From NCBI GenBank assembly GCA_002723275.1, contig PBNZ01000029.1, positions 1 to 64,000 on the forward strand: a stretch of DNA of 64,000 bases, written 5' to 3'. The DNA comes from Planctomycetaceae bacterium (GTDB lineage Bacteria; Planctomycetota; Planctomycetia; Pirellulales; Pirellulaceae). This document shows, piece after piece, positions 8,977 through 17,578 of this stretch. Made by a program: the position numbers and the translations under genes. The notes under the pieces were generated by a model. The model ran no database searches. It was not told where the DNA came from and saw only the letters and a program-made list of their open reading frames with translations. The first letter of the stretch is position 1. The number at the start of each line of letters is the position of its first letter.

Positions 8977-10953
8977 ATGGCCCCCCAATTCGTTCTCGAA
9001 CTATCGACTGTCGCCTTACTTCATCGAGCCAGCAGGCCTTTGCCTTGGTTCTATTTTCTATTGTCGGCCCTCTGCCTGATTCCGAGCCACGTGGAAGCTC
9101 AACTGATCTTTGATGAAGAACTTGGACACTACAAGGATCTTTCTTATGGGGCATTATCGGAGGAAGGCCTCACGTGGGAGCAACGAGCCAGCTTATTTGG
9201 TGGTGAAACAGCTCATTACCAAGAGCTATCCGATTTGGATCGAGAACAAAAGACCGACGAATTGCAGAAGTTATTAGCAACGATCGATGAACGCGAAAGC
9301 CAGACATGGGCCGATCCAAAACTGCTCTCACGGGTCGAACAAGAAATCCTGACGTGGCTAGATCAACAAACAACCAACGAGATCCCAACGCAATACAGCG
9401 GCGCGAACATCCAAAGTCTGCGCACCAACACCGTGGGGCTCCTGAGAGCCTACGAGATCTTCGGAGATGAGAACTACCTGAACACCGCACTCCGATCGGC
9501 CGACGTCATCCTGTCAGCCCAATGGCCCCAGGGGCATTGGCCTTGGGGTGAACTTGCCGCGGATTTCGTTCGAATCCAAGACGGCTTTAATAACGAACCT
9601 TTTTGGATCATGCTCTACGCGTACAAAGTGAGCGGAGACAAGAAATATCTCGCCTCTGCCCAACGATGCGCCGACCTGCTGCTGACCCTCCAACGGGAAA
9701 ATGGGGGCTGGCCCGATCAATGGTCATTCAGCGGACGTAGCTCGGGACATTCTGGAGTCCGCAACGGTGTTTCGTTTAACGACAACGCGACGAACTCCTG
9801 CTTTCAGATGATGGTCATGATGCACCACCTAACGGGAGATGAGAAATACGTCGCCAAACTCAGTCGACTTGGAGATTTTCTTGCAAAGGCCAACATGGGC
9901 GAAGGCGACGTGGTGGGTTGGTGCGAACAATACCACGACAACGGGAAACCAGTCCGAGCTCGCCAATATGAGATTGAGCTACCCTATCCACGAGCTCTCA
10001 CACGTGGGGTTGGCCCGCTGCTGATCTGGCTCTATCTGATCGACGGAAACGAATCACACATGAATTTATTGCGTCGAGCCTACGCCTGGCACGAACATGT
10101 CCGCCAGCAGGAGATTGATCCTAAGGTTTTGAGCCAATGGCGGGCGATGAGTGAGCGTTGGACTCCCGCCCATCACATTCTGTCTGACAATTTCCTAATG
10201 GAATACCAACCAGGCTGGCCAGACGCCTGGTTACCTGACGGTTCGAATTGGGGTCGGGTACTCGGCTTCAAACTCATGGCCTGGAACCCATTGACGACTG
10301 AGCAAAAGAAGAACTACGGGAACCTGATCGATCACGACTGGCCCCCCGTTTCAGAATTAGCCAAAATCGCAAAATCAGGCCACAATCCGCCTCGCAATTA
10401 CAACATGTACGTCTTTTGCCATTCGAGCATGGGAAATTCACTTTCTGAAATTCGACGAGCGTTGCTGGAACACAAGCGAGGCGGCCACTCGTCCCTTCAA
10501 AAATATTACTCAAACCCCACTCGTTACTCACCCGACCAGTATCTGCAGGCCCGCATTGACGCGGCACATCGCGTCCTCGACCTGCGCAATCGAAGAATGG
10601 CCTACCCCTACCTGGGGCGACCTGGCTATGCAGGTATTTCAACAATGCCCGATTTCGGCTATCTCAGTTCCAAGGGACGTTGGTATGGCAGTCGGAATTC
10701 AAAATGGGGACAGGCATTTCAACACGTGTACCCGTCCAATCATGTCGCGTGGTATCAATGGCAACTCGTTTACGACGCAAAGCTCGCACGTGGTGAAATT
10801 GACGCCGATGCGGCTGCGCGAGGCGGGCGCGGCCTCGAATCCGTAGCCAGTCAGACGCATCTTGATTCGTGGGATGTCCTGGGCGAATGGGGAATGGCAT
10901 CCTACGAAATGGAAAATCACTTTCACCTGAAGCTGGACGTGAAGAACGACTAG
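8977..10953 (+). CDS. secreted PL10-like pectate lyase family protein
   Basis: The product has about 658 residues. It is predicted to be exported: a signal peptide with hydrophobic core FYFLLSALCLIP ends near HVEA. The middle part follows the alpha/alpha-toroid layout of pectic acid lyases of polysaccharide lyase family 10: an NGGWPDQW motif, SFNDNATNSCFQMM, GWCEQYHDNGKPVRARQYE, and then a PYPRALT segment. In known family members these positions form the substrate cleft. The protein is longer than typical single-domain PL10 enzymes (about 330 residues), with extra helical sequence at both ends. A TTG at 8953 is an alternative start. It is separated by about 180 bases from the radical SAM gene. 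It may degrade pectin-like uronates or be a divergent relative. Confidence 0.7.
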   Translation: MAPQFVLELSTVALLHRASRPLPWFYFLLSALCLIPSHVEAQLIFDEELGHYKDLSYGALSEEGLTWEQRASLFGGETAHYQELSDLDREQKTDELQKLLATIDERESQTWADPKLLSRVEQEILTWLDQQTTNEIPTQYSGANIQSLRTNTVGLLRAYEIFGDENYLNTALRSADVILSAQWPQGHWPWGELAADFVRIQDGFNNEPFWIMLYAYKVSGDKKYLASAQRCADLLLTLQRENGGWPDQWSFSGRSSGHSGVRNGVSFNDNATNSCFQMMVMMHHLTGDEKYVAKLSRLGDFLAKANMGEGDVVGWCEQYHDNGKPVRARQYEIELPYPRALTRGVGPLLIWLYLIDGNESHMNLLRRAYAWHEHVRQQEIDPKVLSQWRAMSERWTPAHHILSDNFLMEYQPGWPDAWLPDGSNWGRVLGFKLMAWNPLTTEQKKNYGNLIDHDWPPVSELAKIAKSGHNPPRNYNMYVFCHSSMGNSLSEIRRALLEHKRGGHSSLQKYYSNPTRYSPDQYLQARIDAAHRVLDLRNRRMAYPYLGRPGYAGISTMPDFGYLSSKGRWYGSRNSKWGQAFQHVYPSNHVAWYQWQLVYDAKLARGEIDADAAARGGRGLESVASQTHLDSWDVLGEWGMASYEMENHFHLKLDVKND

Positions 10954-11032
10954 CTCGCAGCCTTCTCTCTACGCGGCACCCGCACCGATGCAGGGCGGAT
11001 GTGCGTCATCTGAGATCCTCTCGAGAAGAACG

Positions 11033-11887
11033 TCAATTCGGCTCCAAGAGACGGAGCACAGCTTGCCTGGTTTCGTTCTCACCGATCGACAACCGGTGAC
11101 AGGCCGCGCGATTAACCAGCGGCTCTAACACCTGCAATACGGCAAGCACCGAATCCGATTTCGTGGGAACGACTTGCGACAAAAGGATTTCCAGTGCGTC
11201 CTGCGATGGCAGTGGCGACACCGATAACGTCCCTTCCGTCCGTTCGAGCAATACCATCCTGGAGATGGATTTCCTTTCCACGTATCGAAGCATTCCGGTT
11301 GCCTGTCGACTGACGACTAATCGATGAACATCGTGCATTCGACCTTCGACGAAGCCGGCCTCTGCAATTTTTTGTTGAGCATCCTTCGAAAGCGAATCAA
11401 AGCTCAATCGAGGCTTAAACGTCTTAGGGAAGGGAATCACGGTCCTGTTTTCACAATCAATGGCGATCCAATCATCTCCAATCACGGGGACGCCTTCCAA
11501 CCAGGCGGTTAGTGCGAACAATGATTTCCCGGCATAGGGTTCCCCCACAAACAACACCGCCTGACCATCAATCAAGACAGCCCCCGAGTGCAAAACAAGA
11601 TGGCACGTTTTCCTCAGAAAAGATGCACTGACGTAGGTCGTAACGGCAAGAAAGCAATCCTCTGAATTTTCACAATGGCAGCAACGCCCTTCGAAGAAAA
11701 CATCAAAGCCACCAGCATTTAGGTCATCAACATCAACATCAACATCAACAGCCGCCGAAGTAGCAACGGGCAAAATATCGAGAAAAGTCCCCACGCGTTC
11801 CACCAACTGCGGATCGCTCATGGAAACGACAACAATGGCATCTTCCCATCGAAAGGCATACTTCATGGATCGATTCGAGGCCCCCAT
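11033..11887 (-). CDS. HPr-kinase-like P-loop protein
   Basis: The product has 284 residues with a Walker A motif GEPYAGKS at about 115-122, preceded by HSGAVLIDGQAVLFV and followed by a VPVIGDDW strand at about 134-140. This is the pattern of the HPr kinase/phosphorylase C-terminal domain and of HprK-related kinases in peptide-type gene clusters. The N-terminal 90 residues do not match the HprK sensory domain. They include a Val-Asp repeat encoded by a hexamer microsatellite. It is the last gene of a minus-strand block with two glycosyltransferases, a PqqD domain, two short peptides and a nucleotidyltransferase-fold gene. In lasso-peptide clusters related kinases phosphorylate the peptide. 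Here the substrate is unknown. Confidence 0.75.
   Translation of the reverse strand: MGASNRSMKYAFRWEDAIVVVSMSDPQLVERVGTFLDILPVATSAAVDVDVDVDDLNAGGFDVFFEGRCCHCENSEDCFLAVTTYVSASFLRKTCHLVLHSGAVLIDGQAVLFVGEPYAGKSLFALTAWLEGVPVIGDDWIAIDCENRTVIPFPKTFKPRLSFDSLSKDAQQKIAEAGFVEGRMHDVHRLVVSRQATGMLRYVERKSISRMVLLERTEGTLSVSPLPSQDALEILLSQVVPTKSDSVLAVLQVLEPLVNRAACHRLSIGENETRQAVLRLLEPN
11725..11750. repeat. hexanucleotide microsatellite
   Basis: Four exact copies of CATCAA plus two bases lie in frame inside the HprK-like gene and encode alternating Val and Asp. Because the unit is a multiple of three, slippage would change only the length of the acidic stretch. Confidence 0.85.
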
Positions 11888-11991
11888 CCTGGTGCGAAAT
11901 CACCTCTCTGCGGAAAATGCTCGAACGGTTGTTCGAGGCAAGCACAACGTGACAAGCTTAAATCGTTTTCTGCGAGGTTCCACTTCACGCT

Positions 11992-12654
11992 TTACAACCT
12001 TGTTCGTTCCGAAGAAAGGGACCGTCGATAAAGATAGATCGGGTCAGCAATGTAGACGATGTACTTGCCTGAGGCCCGACAAAAACGATAGAGCTTTTGG
12101 AAGAATTCAACATCCTGTGCCCTTACAATACCGCTCCACTTTACATGCTCAACCACCGAGCGGCGAATTGACACGGGACCATTCGCGTAGCCCTTCTGCC
12201 CCTTTATCCAGGGCCATGAAGACGAGTTATCGGGGGTAATCTCTTTGGTTTGTTCAAAAAAATCTTTCGGCTGAAGATCTTCAATCAAACCATGCACTAA
12301 ACCGTAGGCGTTTAGCCGAGAAGCAAAGGCCTGCTGAATAATCTCAACGCGTCCCCGTGCTGGTAAATCATCCGCATCATTGAAGATTAGAATATCACCG
12401 CTGCTATGCTTAGCCGCCAGATTCCGATTCTCTCCAGCGTAAAGTCGGCCCACGGAGCAAATCACTTTCACAGGAAAAGAAGTGTCGTATTTCTCTGGCA
12501 ACGAACAAAGACGCGACTCAGAAAGAGATATCACGAGTTCGTCTGGATGAACGGTCTGTTGCTCATAGGCATCAATCAGTTCCTCAACGAATTTAAAATG
12601 AGGCGCATAACACGGTACACAAACGGTCGTTTTCAGACGTTCCTCCATTGCCAC
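11992..12654 (-). CDS. glycosyltransferase family 2
   Basis: The product is a 220-residue GT-A domain. Evidence: the N-terminal TTVCVPCYAPHFKFVEELI strand-helix typical of family 2, a GENRNLAAKHSSGDIL segment and the metal-binding FNDADD motif at about residue 92. The region QDVEFFQKLYRFC supplies the acidic catalytic-base position. No membrane helix is present. It lies between the HprK-like gene and the glycosyltransferase-PqqD fusion on the same strand. A second ATG two codons in (12648) is an equal start choice. The sugar and acceptor are unknown. Confidence 0.8.
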   Translation of the reverse strand: MAMEERLKTTVCVPCYAPHFKFVEELIDAYEQQTVHPDELVISLSESRLCSLPEKYDTSFPVKVICSVGRLYAGENRNLAAKHSSGDILIFNDADDLPARGRVEIIQQAFASRLNAYGLVHGLIEDLQPKDFFEQTKEITPDNSSSWPWIKGQKGYANGPVSIRRSVVEHVKWSGIVRAQDVEFFQKLYRFCRASGKYIVYIADPIYLYRRSLSSERTRL

Positions 12655-12898
12655 GGTCCCTACGCATCAACCTTGTGTTGAAAAGATCAAACGTTGCGAC
12701 AACGTTGTGTCGCCAGCCATTCTTAAAATCAGACGAATCTAACACAGAGGAAATCGGTAATTCTCACAGACTTTCCATCGGTGACACTGAATCCAAGAGG
12801 AATAACCGTTGCTCCTTCAATGCGATCGCCTCAGACTTTTCGCGTGAAAAATGAATCGCTGAATTCAATCACATTGTCGAACACATTTTCGAACCTAG

Positions 12899-14194
12899 CT
12901 ATTCGCCGGAGTCGCATATCTCAAGAAAGCTCTCGCTATGAAGCAAAGCTAAAGTCTGAGACAAAGCCTCTTCAAGCTCTCCAGCGTCTGATTCAGGATG
13001 AGCTTCGGCCAAAAGATCAGAAAGATCCTTTCGAGTAACTCGCCAAGCAAGCGCCTGCCAAATGACCGCCGCAGTCGGATTCAACACAATCACTTTCCGA
13101 GTATCCATATGGAGCAACACGCGGTCGCCGTCGAATTCCTCCTCCTCAATACGATCACTCCTCGCAAATTGAGTGTCCGGCCCAAAGGAAGCTTCAGGTT
13201 TACTATCGTCCACAGTCCAATCCTTCACCATTTGGGTAAGGTAATTCATAATTCCGTCGCGATTCTGCCCCAACAGTTCAGTGGGAAATGCATAGTTTTG
13301 GTCAAACGCCGCATGCTGCAGAACCTTCTCGAGAAAACACAGGCGATCTTCATCAACCTCTCCAGTGGAACGAAGACCATCTGCCAGAACAGCCAGTTGC
13401 AGTGAAACGATGAGTGGATTGCGACTCAACACTGTCAGAGCAGGCTCCGGATGCCCCAATTCACAAAGCACTCCCGCGGCGATATGGCGTCGATCAACGT
13501 AGTTGGATGGGCGTACATCGGGGTGCTCAAAACACTGCAGCCAACGCTGTACGTTTTCCTCCGATCGATCTCCTCCACCGGAACTCGCCAAGACTGTCAT
13601 CGCGCCATGCGATGCCTCGCCTTTGTCAATTTGCTGCTGTGCGATCGACAGGTTCCGTTGATATTTTTCTGGATACAGGAGCGGATCTTCATAGCCTTCA
13701 TGAAGAACCAAAATCCCCGGAAGTGTTCGAGGGCTGTCATCGTCCCCACTCGTTGAGCGAAGCTGTTCATGAATCGCACCAACCCAACTCACATTGCCAT
13801 TATTCCGATGACAGCGGACCCGCGTCGCGGCTGTGAGATTAGCTTCATCACAGATACGAACCGCATGCAGATCTCCTTGCAGGTCACTCCAATCAATCTC
13901 GGAAAAGCTAAGTAGGATCTCGTCGCTATCGATCCACAATACGAATTCCGAATCGACCTGAGAGAGCAGGCTATTCCGTGCTGCAGCAAAATCATTTTCC
14001 CATTGGATCAGGTGCTGGTGAACTCCAACAATGCCTTCCAGCTCTTCACGTTGCTCTGCAACCGCTACGTGAACCTCTATCCCGAATTCCCTGACCGTCT
14101 GAATAGCTTTTAGAATAGCGGGACGCCGATCTGCACCCAGGATGCAAATGGACACCGAGTACAACTTTGAATTAACGTAGTCCTGAGTCTCCAA
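12899..14194 (-). CDS. glycosyltransferase family 2 fused to C-terminal PqqD-like domain
   Basis: The product has 431 residues in two parts. Residues about 10-180 form a family 2 glycosyltransferase with DSDE at 89-92. The stretch about 190-330 is helical and of unknown type. Residues about 342-428 match the PqqD peptide-chaperone fold: DGDRVLLHMDTRKVIVLNPTAAVIW, then a helical segment ending LALLHSESFLEI. PqqD domains bind leader peptides and hand them to modifying enzymes. The fusion suggests that the sugar transferase is brought to a peptide. Immediately upstream on the same strand (88 bases away) are two copies of a 60-residue peptide gene, the natural candidates for the bound peptide. 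That link is inference. Confidence 0.8.
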   Translation of the reverse strand: METQDYVNSKLYSVSICILGADRRPAILKAIQTVREFGIEVHVAVAEQREELEGIVGVHQHLIQWENDFAAARNSLLSQVDSEFVLWIDSDEILLSFSEIDWSDLQGDLHAVRICDEANLTAATRVRCHRNNGNVSWVGAIHEQLRSTSGDDDSPRTLPGILVLHEGYEDPLLYPEKYQRNLSIAQQQIDKGEASHGAMTVLASSGGGDRSEENVQRWLQCFEHPDVRPSNYVDRRHIAAGVLCELGHPEPALTVLSRNPLIVSLQLAVLADGLRSTGEVDEDRLCFLEKVLQHAAFDQNYAFPTELLGQNRDGIMNYLTQMVKDWTVDDSKPEASFGPDTQFARSDRIEEEEFDGDRVLLHMDTRKVIVLNPTAAVIWQALAWRVTRKDLSDLLAEAHPESDAGELEEALSQTLALLHSESFLEICDSGE

Positions 14195-14282
14195 TTGAGA
14201 TCAATTACTCCTGACGGGATCGCTTAAGGTTCCGACCTACGAGCAAAAACGGCGAATGGCTTATACGACAGTCACACCAGAA

Positions 14283-14465
14283 TCAGGGGTCACCAAAAGC
14301 AGAACTCGATTTAAACGATAGCGCCGTCGCGATTGGAGCGGCGACGACTGCTTTGCGAAGGCGTTTCAGTAATTCGCGACGAGAATGCCCTGGCATACCA
14401 TCTGCTTGACCTTGAATGACTTTCCGATTGGAATCTGTTGGCTGCAACTCAGATGGTTTTGACAT
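14283..14465 (-). CDS. 60-residue twin-arginine-motif peptide, copy 1
   Basis: This short peptide has a polar N-terminal half (Ser, Gln, Asp rich) and a C-terminal half with HSRRELL (Arg 29-30), a basic patch, and a hydrophobic run AVVAAPIATALS, ending in a small-residue tail FGDP. The arginine pair, hydrophobic run and AFG end resemble a Tat-type signal that stops right after the hydrophobic part. It is 77 percent identical (46 of 60) to copy 2, which lies exactly 297 bases away. The start ATG at 14465 is the one shared by both copies. Most of the sequence from Arg 29 onward is conserved between copies. It sits just upstream of the PqqD-fused glycosyltransferase. Plausible roles are a modified peptide precursor or a small exported protein; neither is shown. 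Confidence 0.65.
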   Translation of the reverse strand: MSKPSELQPTDSNRKVIQGQADGMPGHSRRELLKRLRKAVVAAPIATALSFKSSSAFGDP

Positions 14466-14540
14466 TCCGATAAGCCCCCGATGAAATCCATTGGAGTCAA
14501 GGCGAACTACAAGTCCACGAAAGGCTGACTACAAACCTCA

Positions 14541-14560
14541 ATCTTAACTGAAATAAATCC
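14541..14560 (-). promoter_or_regulatory. conserved upstream box, copy 1
   Basis: A 20-base AT-rich box lies about 75 bases upstream of the copy 1 ATG and is matched at 18 of 20 positions by the box upstream of copy 2. On the minus strand it reads GGATTTATTTCAGTTAAGAT, whose end resembles a -10 element. A promoter is the simplest reading, but duplication alone could explain the similarity. Confidence 0.4.
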
Positions 14561-14579
14561 ACGATTTCAGCGAAAAAAA

Positions 14580-14762
14580 TCAGGCTTCACCAAAAGCAGC
14601 ACTCGATTTAAGCGATAGCGCCGTCGCGGATGGAGCGGCTACGACTGCCTTGCGAAGGCGTTCCAGCAATTCGCGACGAGAATGTTCTGGAATACGGTCT
14701 GCTTGGCTTTGACTTACTTCCTGATTGGAATCTGTCGCCTGCAGTTCAGATGGTTTTGACAT
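14580..14762 (-). CDS. 60-residue twin-arginine-motif peptide, copy 2
   Basis: This is the paralogue of copy 1, with the same length, an SRRELLERLRK motif at 28-38, hydrophobic AVVAAPSATALS and a tail ending FGEA. It differs at 14 positions, 8 of them in the N-terminal 26 residues, so the C-terminal half changes less. That is what one expects if the second half carries the function. An in-frame GTG upstream at 14807 would add 15 residues, but copy 1 lacks a matching start codon there, so the ATG at 14762 is preferred. It lies between the nucleotidyltransferase-fold gene and copy 1. Confidence 0.65.
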   Translation of the reverse strand: MSKPSELQATDSNQEVSQSQADRIPEHSRRELLERLRKAVVAAPSATALSLKSSAAFGEA

Positions 14763-14837
14763 TTCGGTGAACCCTCGATGAAATTCATTGGAGTCTTGTC
14801 GAATCACAAGTTCACTAAAAACTGGATGACGCCGTTC

Positions 14838-14857
14838 ATTTTAACTCAAATAAATCC
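14838..14857 (-). promoter_or_regulatory. conserved upstream box, copy 2
   Basis: This is the counterpart of the copy 1 box at the same distance from the copy 2 ATG. The minus strand reads GGATTTATTTGAGTTAAAAT, ending in a TTAAAAT that could be a -10 element. Confidence 0.4.
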
Positions 14858-14996
14858 GCAATTCCAGAGAACAGAATCCGACAAGAAATGACGACCAAAC
14901 GGCGAAATCCAGTACAACCATCGCTTTCCGGTAAAATCCCGTCAAGGACCTCGCGAAGGTCATCCCGTAAACAGACCATGTTCCTGGATCGCCCCA

Positions 14997-16226
14997 TCAC
15001 AACCTCCCTGATCCATCATCGTCATCGGAACGCTTACCCAAAAGATGACGCCATCCATACAAGAAACCCACCTTGAACAGATACGGGACTAGGTCACGAT
15101 AGCGACGAACATGCCAGACCTTGGTCAGAAACGAGGGAAAATTTAATAACTTCCAGCAAAAACCCCGCTTCGGATAATAGCGAGACAACTGACACCATCG
15201 CCCGATCAACGTGAACTTGTAATTCTTATCACGACGCCGAACGCTATACTCAAGCCGTTCCCGTAAGGCAACGGGAGAGTCGGCAAGACGCTCGCGGAAG
15301 CCTTGTGGAATCGCAACTTCGAGAACTTCATCCATTGCCTGAAAGGCATGCTGCAAAATATAGATGAAGGATCGGGCTCTAGCCTCTTCCAACAGACGTT
15401 CCCAATCAATCTGGCTGCCGGATGTTTTTATGATTGTAACGACATCAGGAATCCAGCGAGTTACAGGAGCCCCATTCCGCATCGATCCGTGCACACAGGT
15501 GTGCAGCAGCATATCTGTCGGCGACAGAAACCAGACTCTCTGCCCATGGCACTTCAGCGAAGTCGCCTGATCCCAAAACACAAGATCAGCACTTGGAAAG
15601 CAGCAGTCATGGAAAATGTGCCAATGCAGATCGCATTTGTCATCAGCGTCATTCACCAGATTCACGCCGGGCATAGCATCCGTCGCAATCTCAGCCTCCT
15701 TCCCGGCCAGCATCTCATCGAGCTTCCACTGATGCTCCTGGAGTAAGGCGAACGCTCGTTCGCCTTGCTCAGTCGGCACCAAAACATCAAAATCCCCCAT
15801 CGGCCTTAGACCTAGTTCCTCGTAATAGGCGAGGATCAATGCAGCACCTTTGAGAGCCATGCAAGGGATTCCAGCATCAGCGAGCAGTCCTACTACTTCC
15901 GCCATCACTCGAATTCGATCTCGATTGACGAACTGGCACAGGTGCCCTCGATGCTCCAACTGTTTCGGCCAAGGATATTCAGCGCCAGCCCGTTTCAAAT
16001 TCCTGTGTACCAGCGGCATCAAATCGCGAGTTTTTTCATCAATCGATGCAAAACCATAGTCTGCAGTCCACTCCTGCCACGCGGACAGCGCATCTTCGTC
16101 ACCGCACAGCGCGGACCTCAACAAAAGCCGATGAGATCTTTCGATCGCGGGCGATCTTGTACCGGAAGAGATTGAAACGCTACACATGAGAGACATTTTC
16201 GGATGCGGAGTCATTAACGCAGGCAT
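14997..16226 (-). CDS. nucleotidyltransferase-fold protein (NTP_transf_5 type)
   Basis: The product has 409 residues. The central part has the uncharacterised nucleotidyltransferase pattern: GIPCMALKGAALILAYY, then GLRPMGDFDVLV with the paired acidic residues (D-x-D) expected to bind metal, and later DLHWHIFHDCC. The C-terminal region is basic and helical. This family is often found in natural-product peptide clusters and exopolysaccharide loci next to HprK-like and PqqD-like proteins; its reaction is not established. It is the first gene of the minus-strand block that continues with the two peptides and the PqqD fusion. Several early ATGs exist (for example 16214 and 16196), so the exact start is uncertain. 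Confidence 0.75.
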   Translation of the reverse strand: MPALMTPHPKMSLMCSVSISSGTRSPAIERSHRLLLRSALCGDEDALSAWQEWTADYGFASIDEKTRDLMPLVHRNLKRAGAEYPWPKQLEHRGHLCQFVNRDRIRVMAEVVGLLADAGIPCMALKGAALILAYYEELGLRPMGDFDVLVPTEQGERAFALLQEHQWKLDEMLAGKEAEIATDAMPGVNLVNDADDKCDLHWHIFHDCCFPSADLVFWDQATSLKCHGQRVWFLSPTDMLLHTCVHGSMRNGAPVTRWIPDVVTIIKTSGSQIDWERLLEEARARSFIYILQHAFQAMDEVLEVAIPQGFRERLADSPVALRERLEYSVRRRDKNYKFTLIGRWCQLSRYYPKRGFCWKLLNFPSFLTKVWHVRRYRDLVPYLFKVGFLYGWRHLLGKRSDDDDGSGRL

Positions 16227-16445
16227 TGCCAGAGCAATAGATTAACCAAAAACCCGAGCCGAATGCCAATGCGAATCCGACCGCTTGATTCCACGGACCT
16301 CTCGCACTCGGAGGCTGGCTGTTATTTCATCAGGAGAAACAACCGGTCTGGACGTTGAGATCTGGACTCCTTGACGTGTCATGTCAGATGCTGAACGATC
16401 CCAGTTGCACGCTACGTTCCGAATTCTGATCTCCCCGGATAGAAT

Positions 16446-17270
16446 ATGGCGGATTCGACTCTTCAACAGCCGGGGAAATCAATGTCCGTTCTCGATCAGT
16501 TTTTAATGAAGCGTGAAGTGGCCGTCGTGACGGGTGCCGGTGGTGGCCTGGGAAGTGAACTCGCGAAGATTCTAGCATCCGCAGAGGCAACCGTCGCACT
16601 TGTAGATCGAAACTGGAATTCAATACAGCATCTCGCCGATGACCTTCAGCAGCAGGGTAAATAAGCGACGGCCTACGAATGCGACGTGCCCGATGCCCAG
16701 GCGATTCATCAGTTGATTGATAAATTTGACGATAATTATGGGCGACTGGACGCACTCATCAATTGCGCCGGCATTCTCGGTGCTGATGACTACATGTTCG
16801 AGATCGAAGCGTCGGATTGGGATGCGGTGATGAATGTCAATCTGAAGGCTACCTGGCAAGCATCAACCTGCGCAGCCGCTTACATGATCAAGAAGGGCAT
16901 CCAAGGCCGCATCGTCAACATCTCATCATCGCTCGGCGGCCGATTGCAAAGAAAGCGTATTCACTACGCCACATCCAAGGCCGGAGTCGAACACCTGACG
17001 CGAAACATGGCAATGGAGTTAGTCAAAAACAACATTCGAGTTAACTGCCTAGTACCCGGTTGGCTTGCGACTCCAATGGTGCAAGATATCCTGAACGGCC
17101 CCCAGGGAGAGCATTAGCGAAAGGCGATTCCGATGGATAGAGCAGCTGCTCCCGAGGAACTAGCCGGATCGCTTCTCCTGTTGGCATCAAGAGCCTCCAG
17201 TTATATGACAGGAAGTGTCTTGCGAGTTGATGGCGGATACGCTTATCGCGGAATCGAATGTGACGAATGA
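16446..17270 (+). pseudogene. short-chain dehydrogenase/reductase interrupted by two in-frame stops
   Basis: One reading frame carries a whole SDR fold: the TGAGGGLGSELA cofactor motif, NCAGIL, NISSSLGG with the catalytic Ser, YATSK with catalytic Tyr and Lys, and a C-terminal DGGYAYRG. The frame is never shifted, but it is cut by TAA at 16662 and TAG at 17115. Family members are about 250 residues, matching the total length here; the likely original ATG is 16482. Both stops could arise by one C-to-T change from a Gln codon. They are not TGA, so selenocysteine readthrough cannot explain them. It is probably a recent pseudogene unless the stops are sequencing errors. Confidence 0.85.
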
Positions 17271-17578
17271 ATTCCCCACCCGAATTTTGTGAGACCAGCA
17301 ATTAGACTGAACAGAGATCGCGACGTCCCCACCAAAGACCTAGGCCAATCGGCCTGAGAATCGGTCCCTCAAAGTCAATCTCACTCGATTGCAACCATCC
17401 CCAATTCCTTGCCTAGAAACCGACTGAACTCGACAAGCATTCAGGATGACCACTCGACGCCCGACCTGCTAGCTGACAGGGAATATCGAGCAACCTACGT
17501 TGACCGAAACCGAGACAATCCCTATGTTTGGCCAGAATTTTGGGATCCTGAATCAGTTCATCACATCACTCTACTTCC
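17271..17578. other. intergenic stretch, no gene seen
   Basis: About 300 bases lie between the broken SDR and the first lipoprotein hydrolase. A short frame crosses into the hydrolase gene without features of its own. No RNA or terminator was recognised. Confidence 0.5.

Larger units (their letters stand above)
14283..14876. repeat. tandem duplication of a 297-base gene-plus-leader unit
   Basis: Two adjacent units (14283-14579 and 14580-14876) each contain one 183-base peptide gene and about 114 bases of upstream sequence. The stop codons, ATGs and a conserved upstream box all differ by exactly 297 bases. The duplication therefore includes the leader or promoter, not just the coding part. 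Confidence 0.85.

Noticed and set aside
9170-9490. Minus-strand frames within the PL10-like gene
   Set aside because: They are antisense shadows; the plus-strand gene has a signal peptide and family motifs.
14283-14762. Lasso-peptide or lanthipeptide precursor
   Set aside because: No lasso cyclase, leader peptidase, lanthionine synthetase or transporter is nearby, and the peptides have no Cys and no lasso-like core with Gly at the start.
16446-17270. Stops in the SDR gene as selenocysteine codons
   Set aside because: They are TAA and TAG, not TGA, and neither position is a redox site in the SDR fold.
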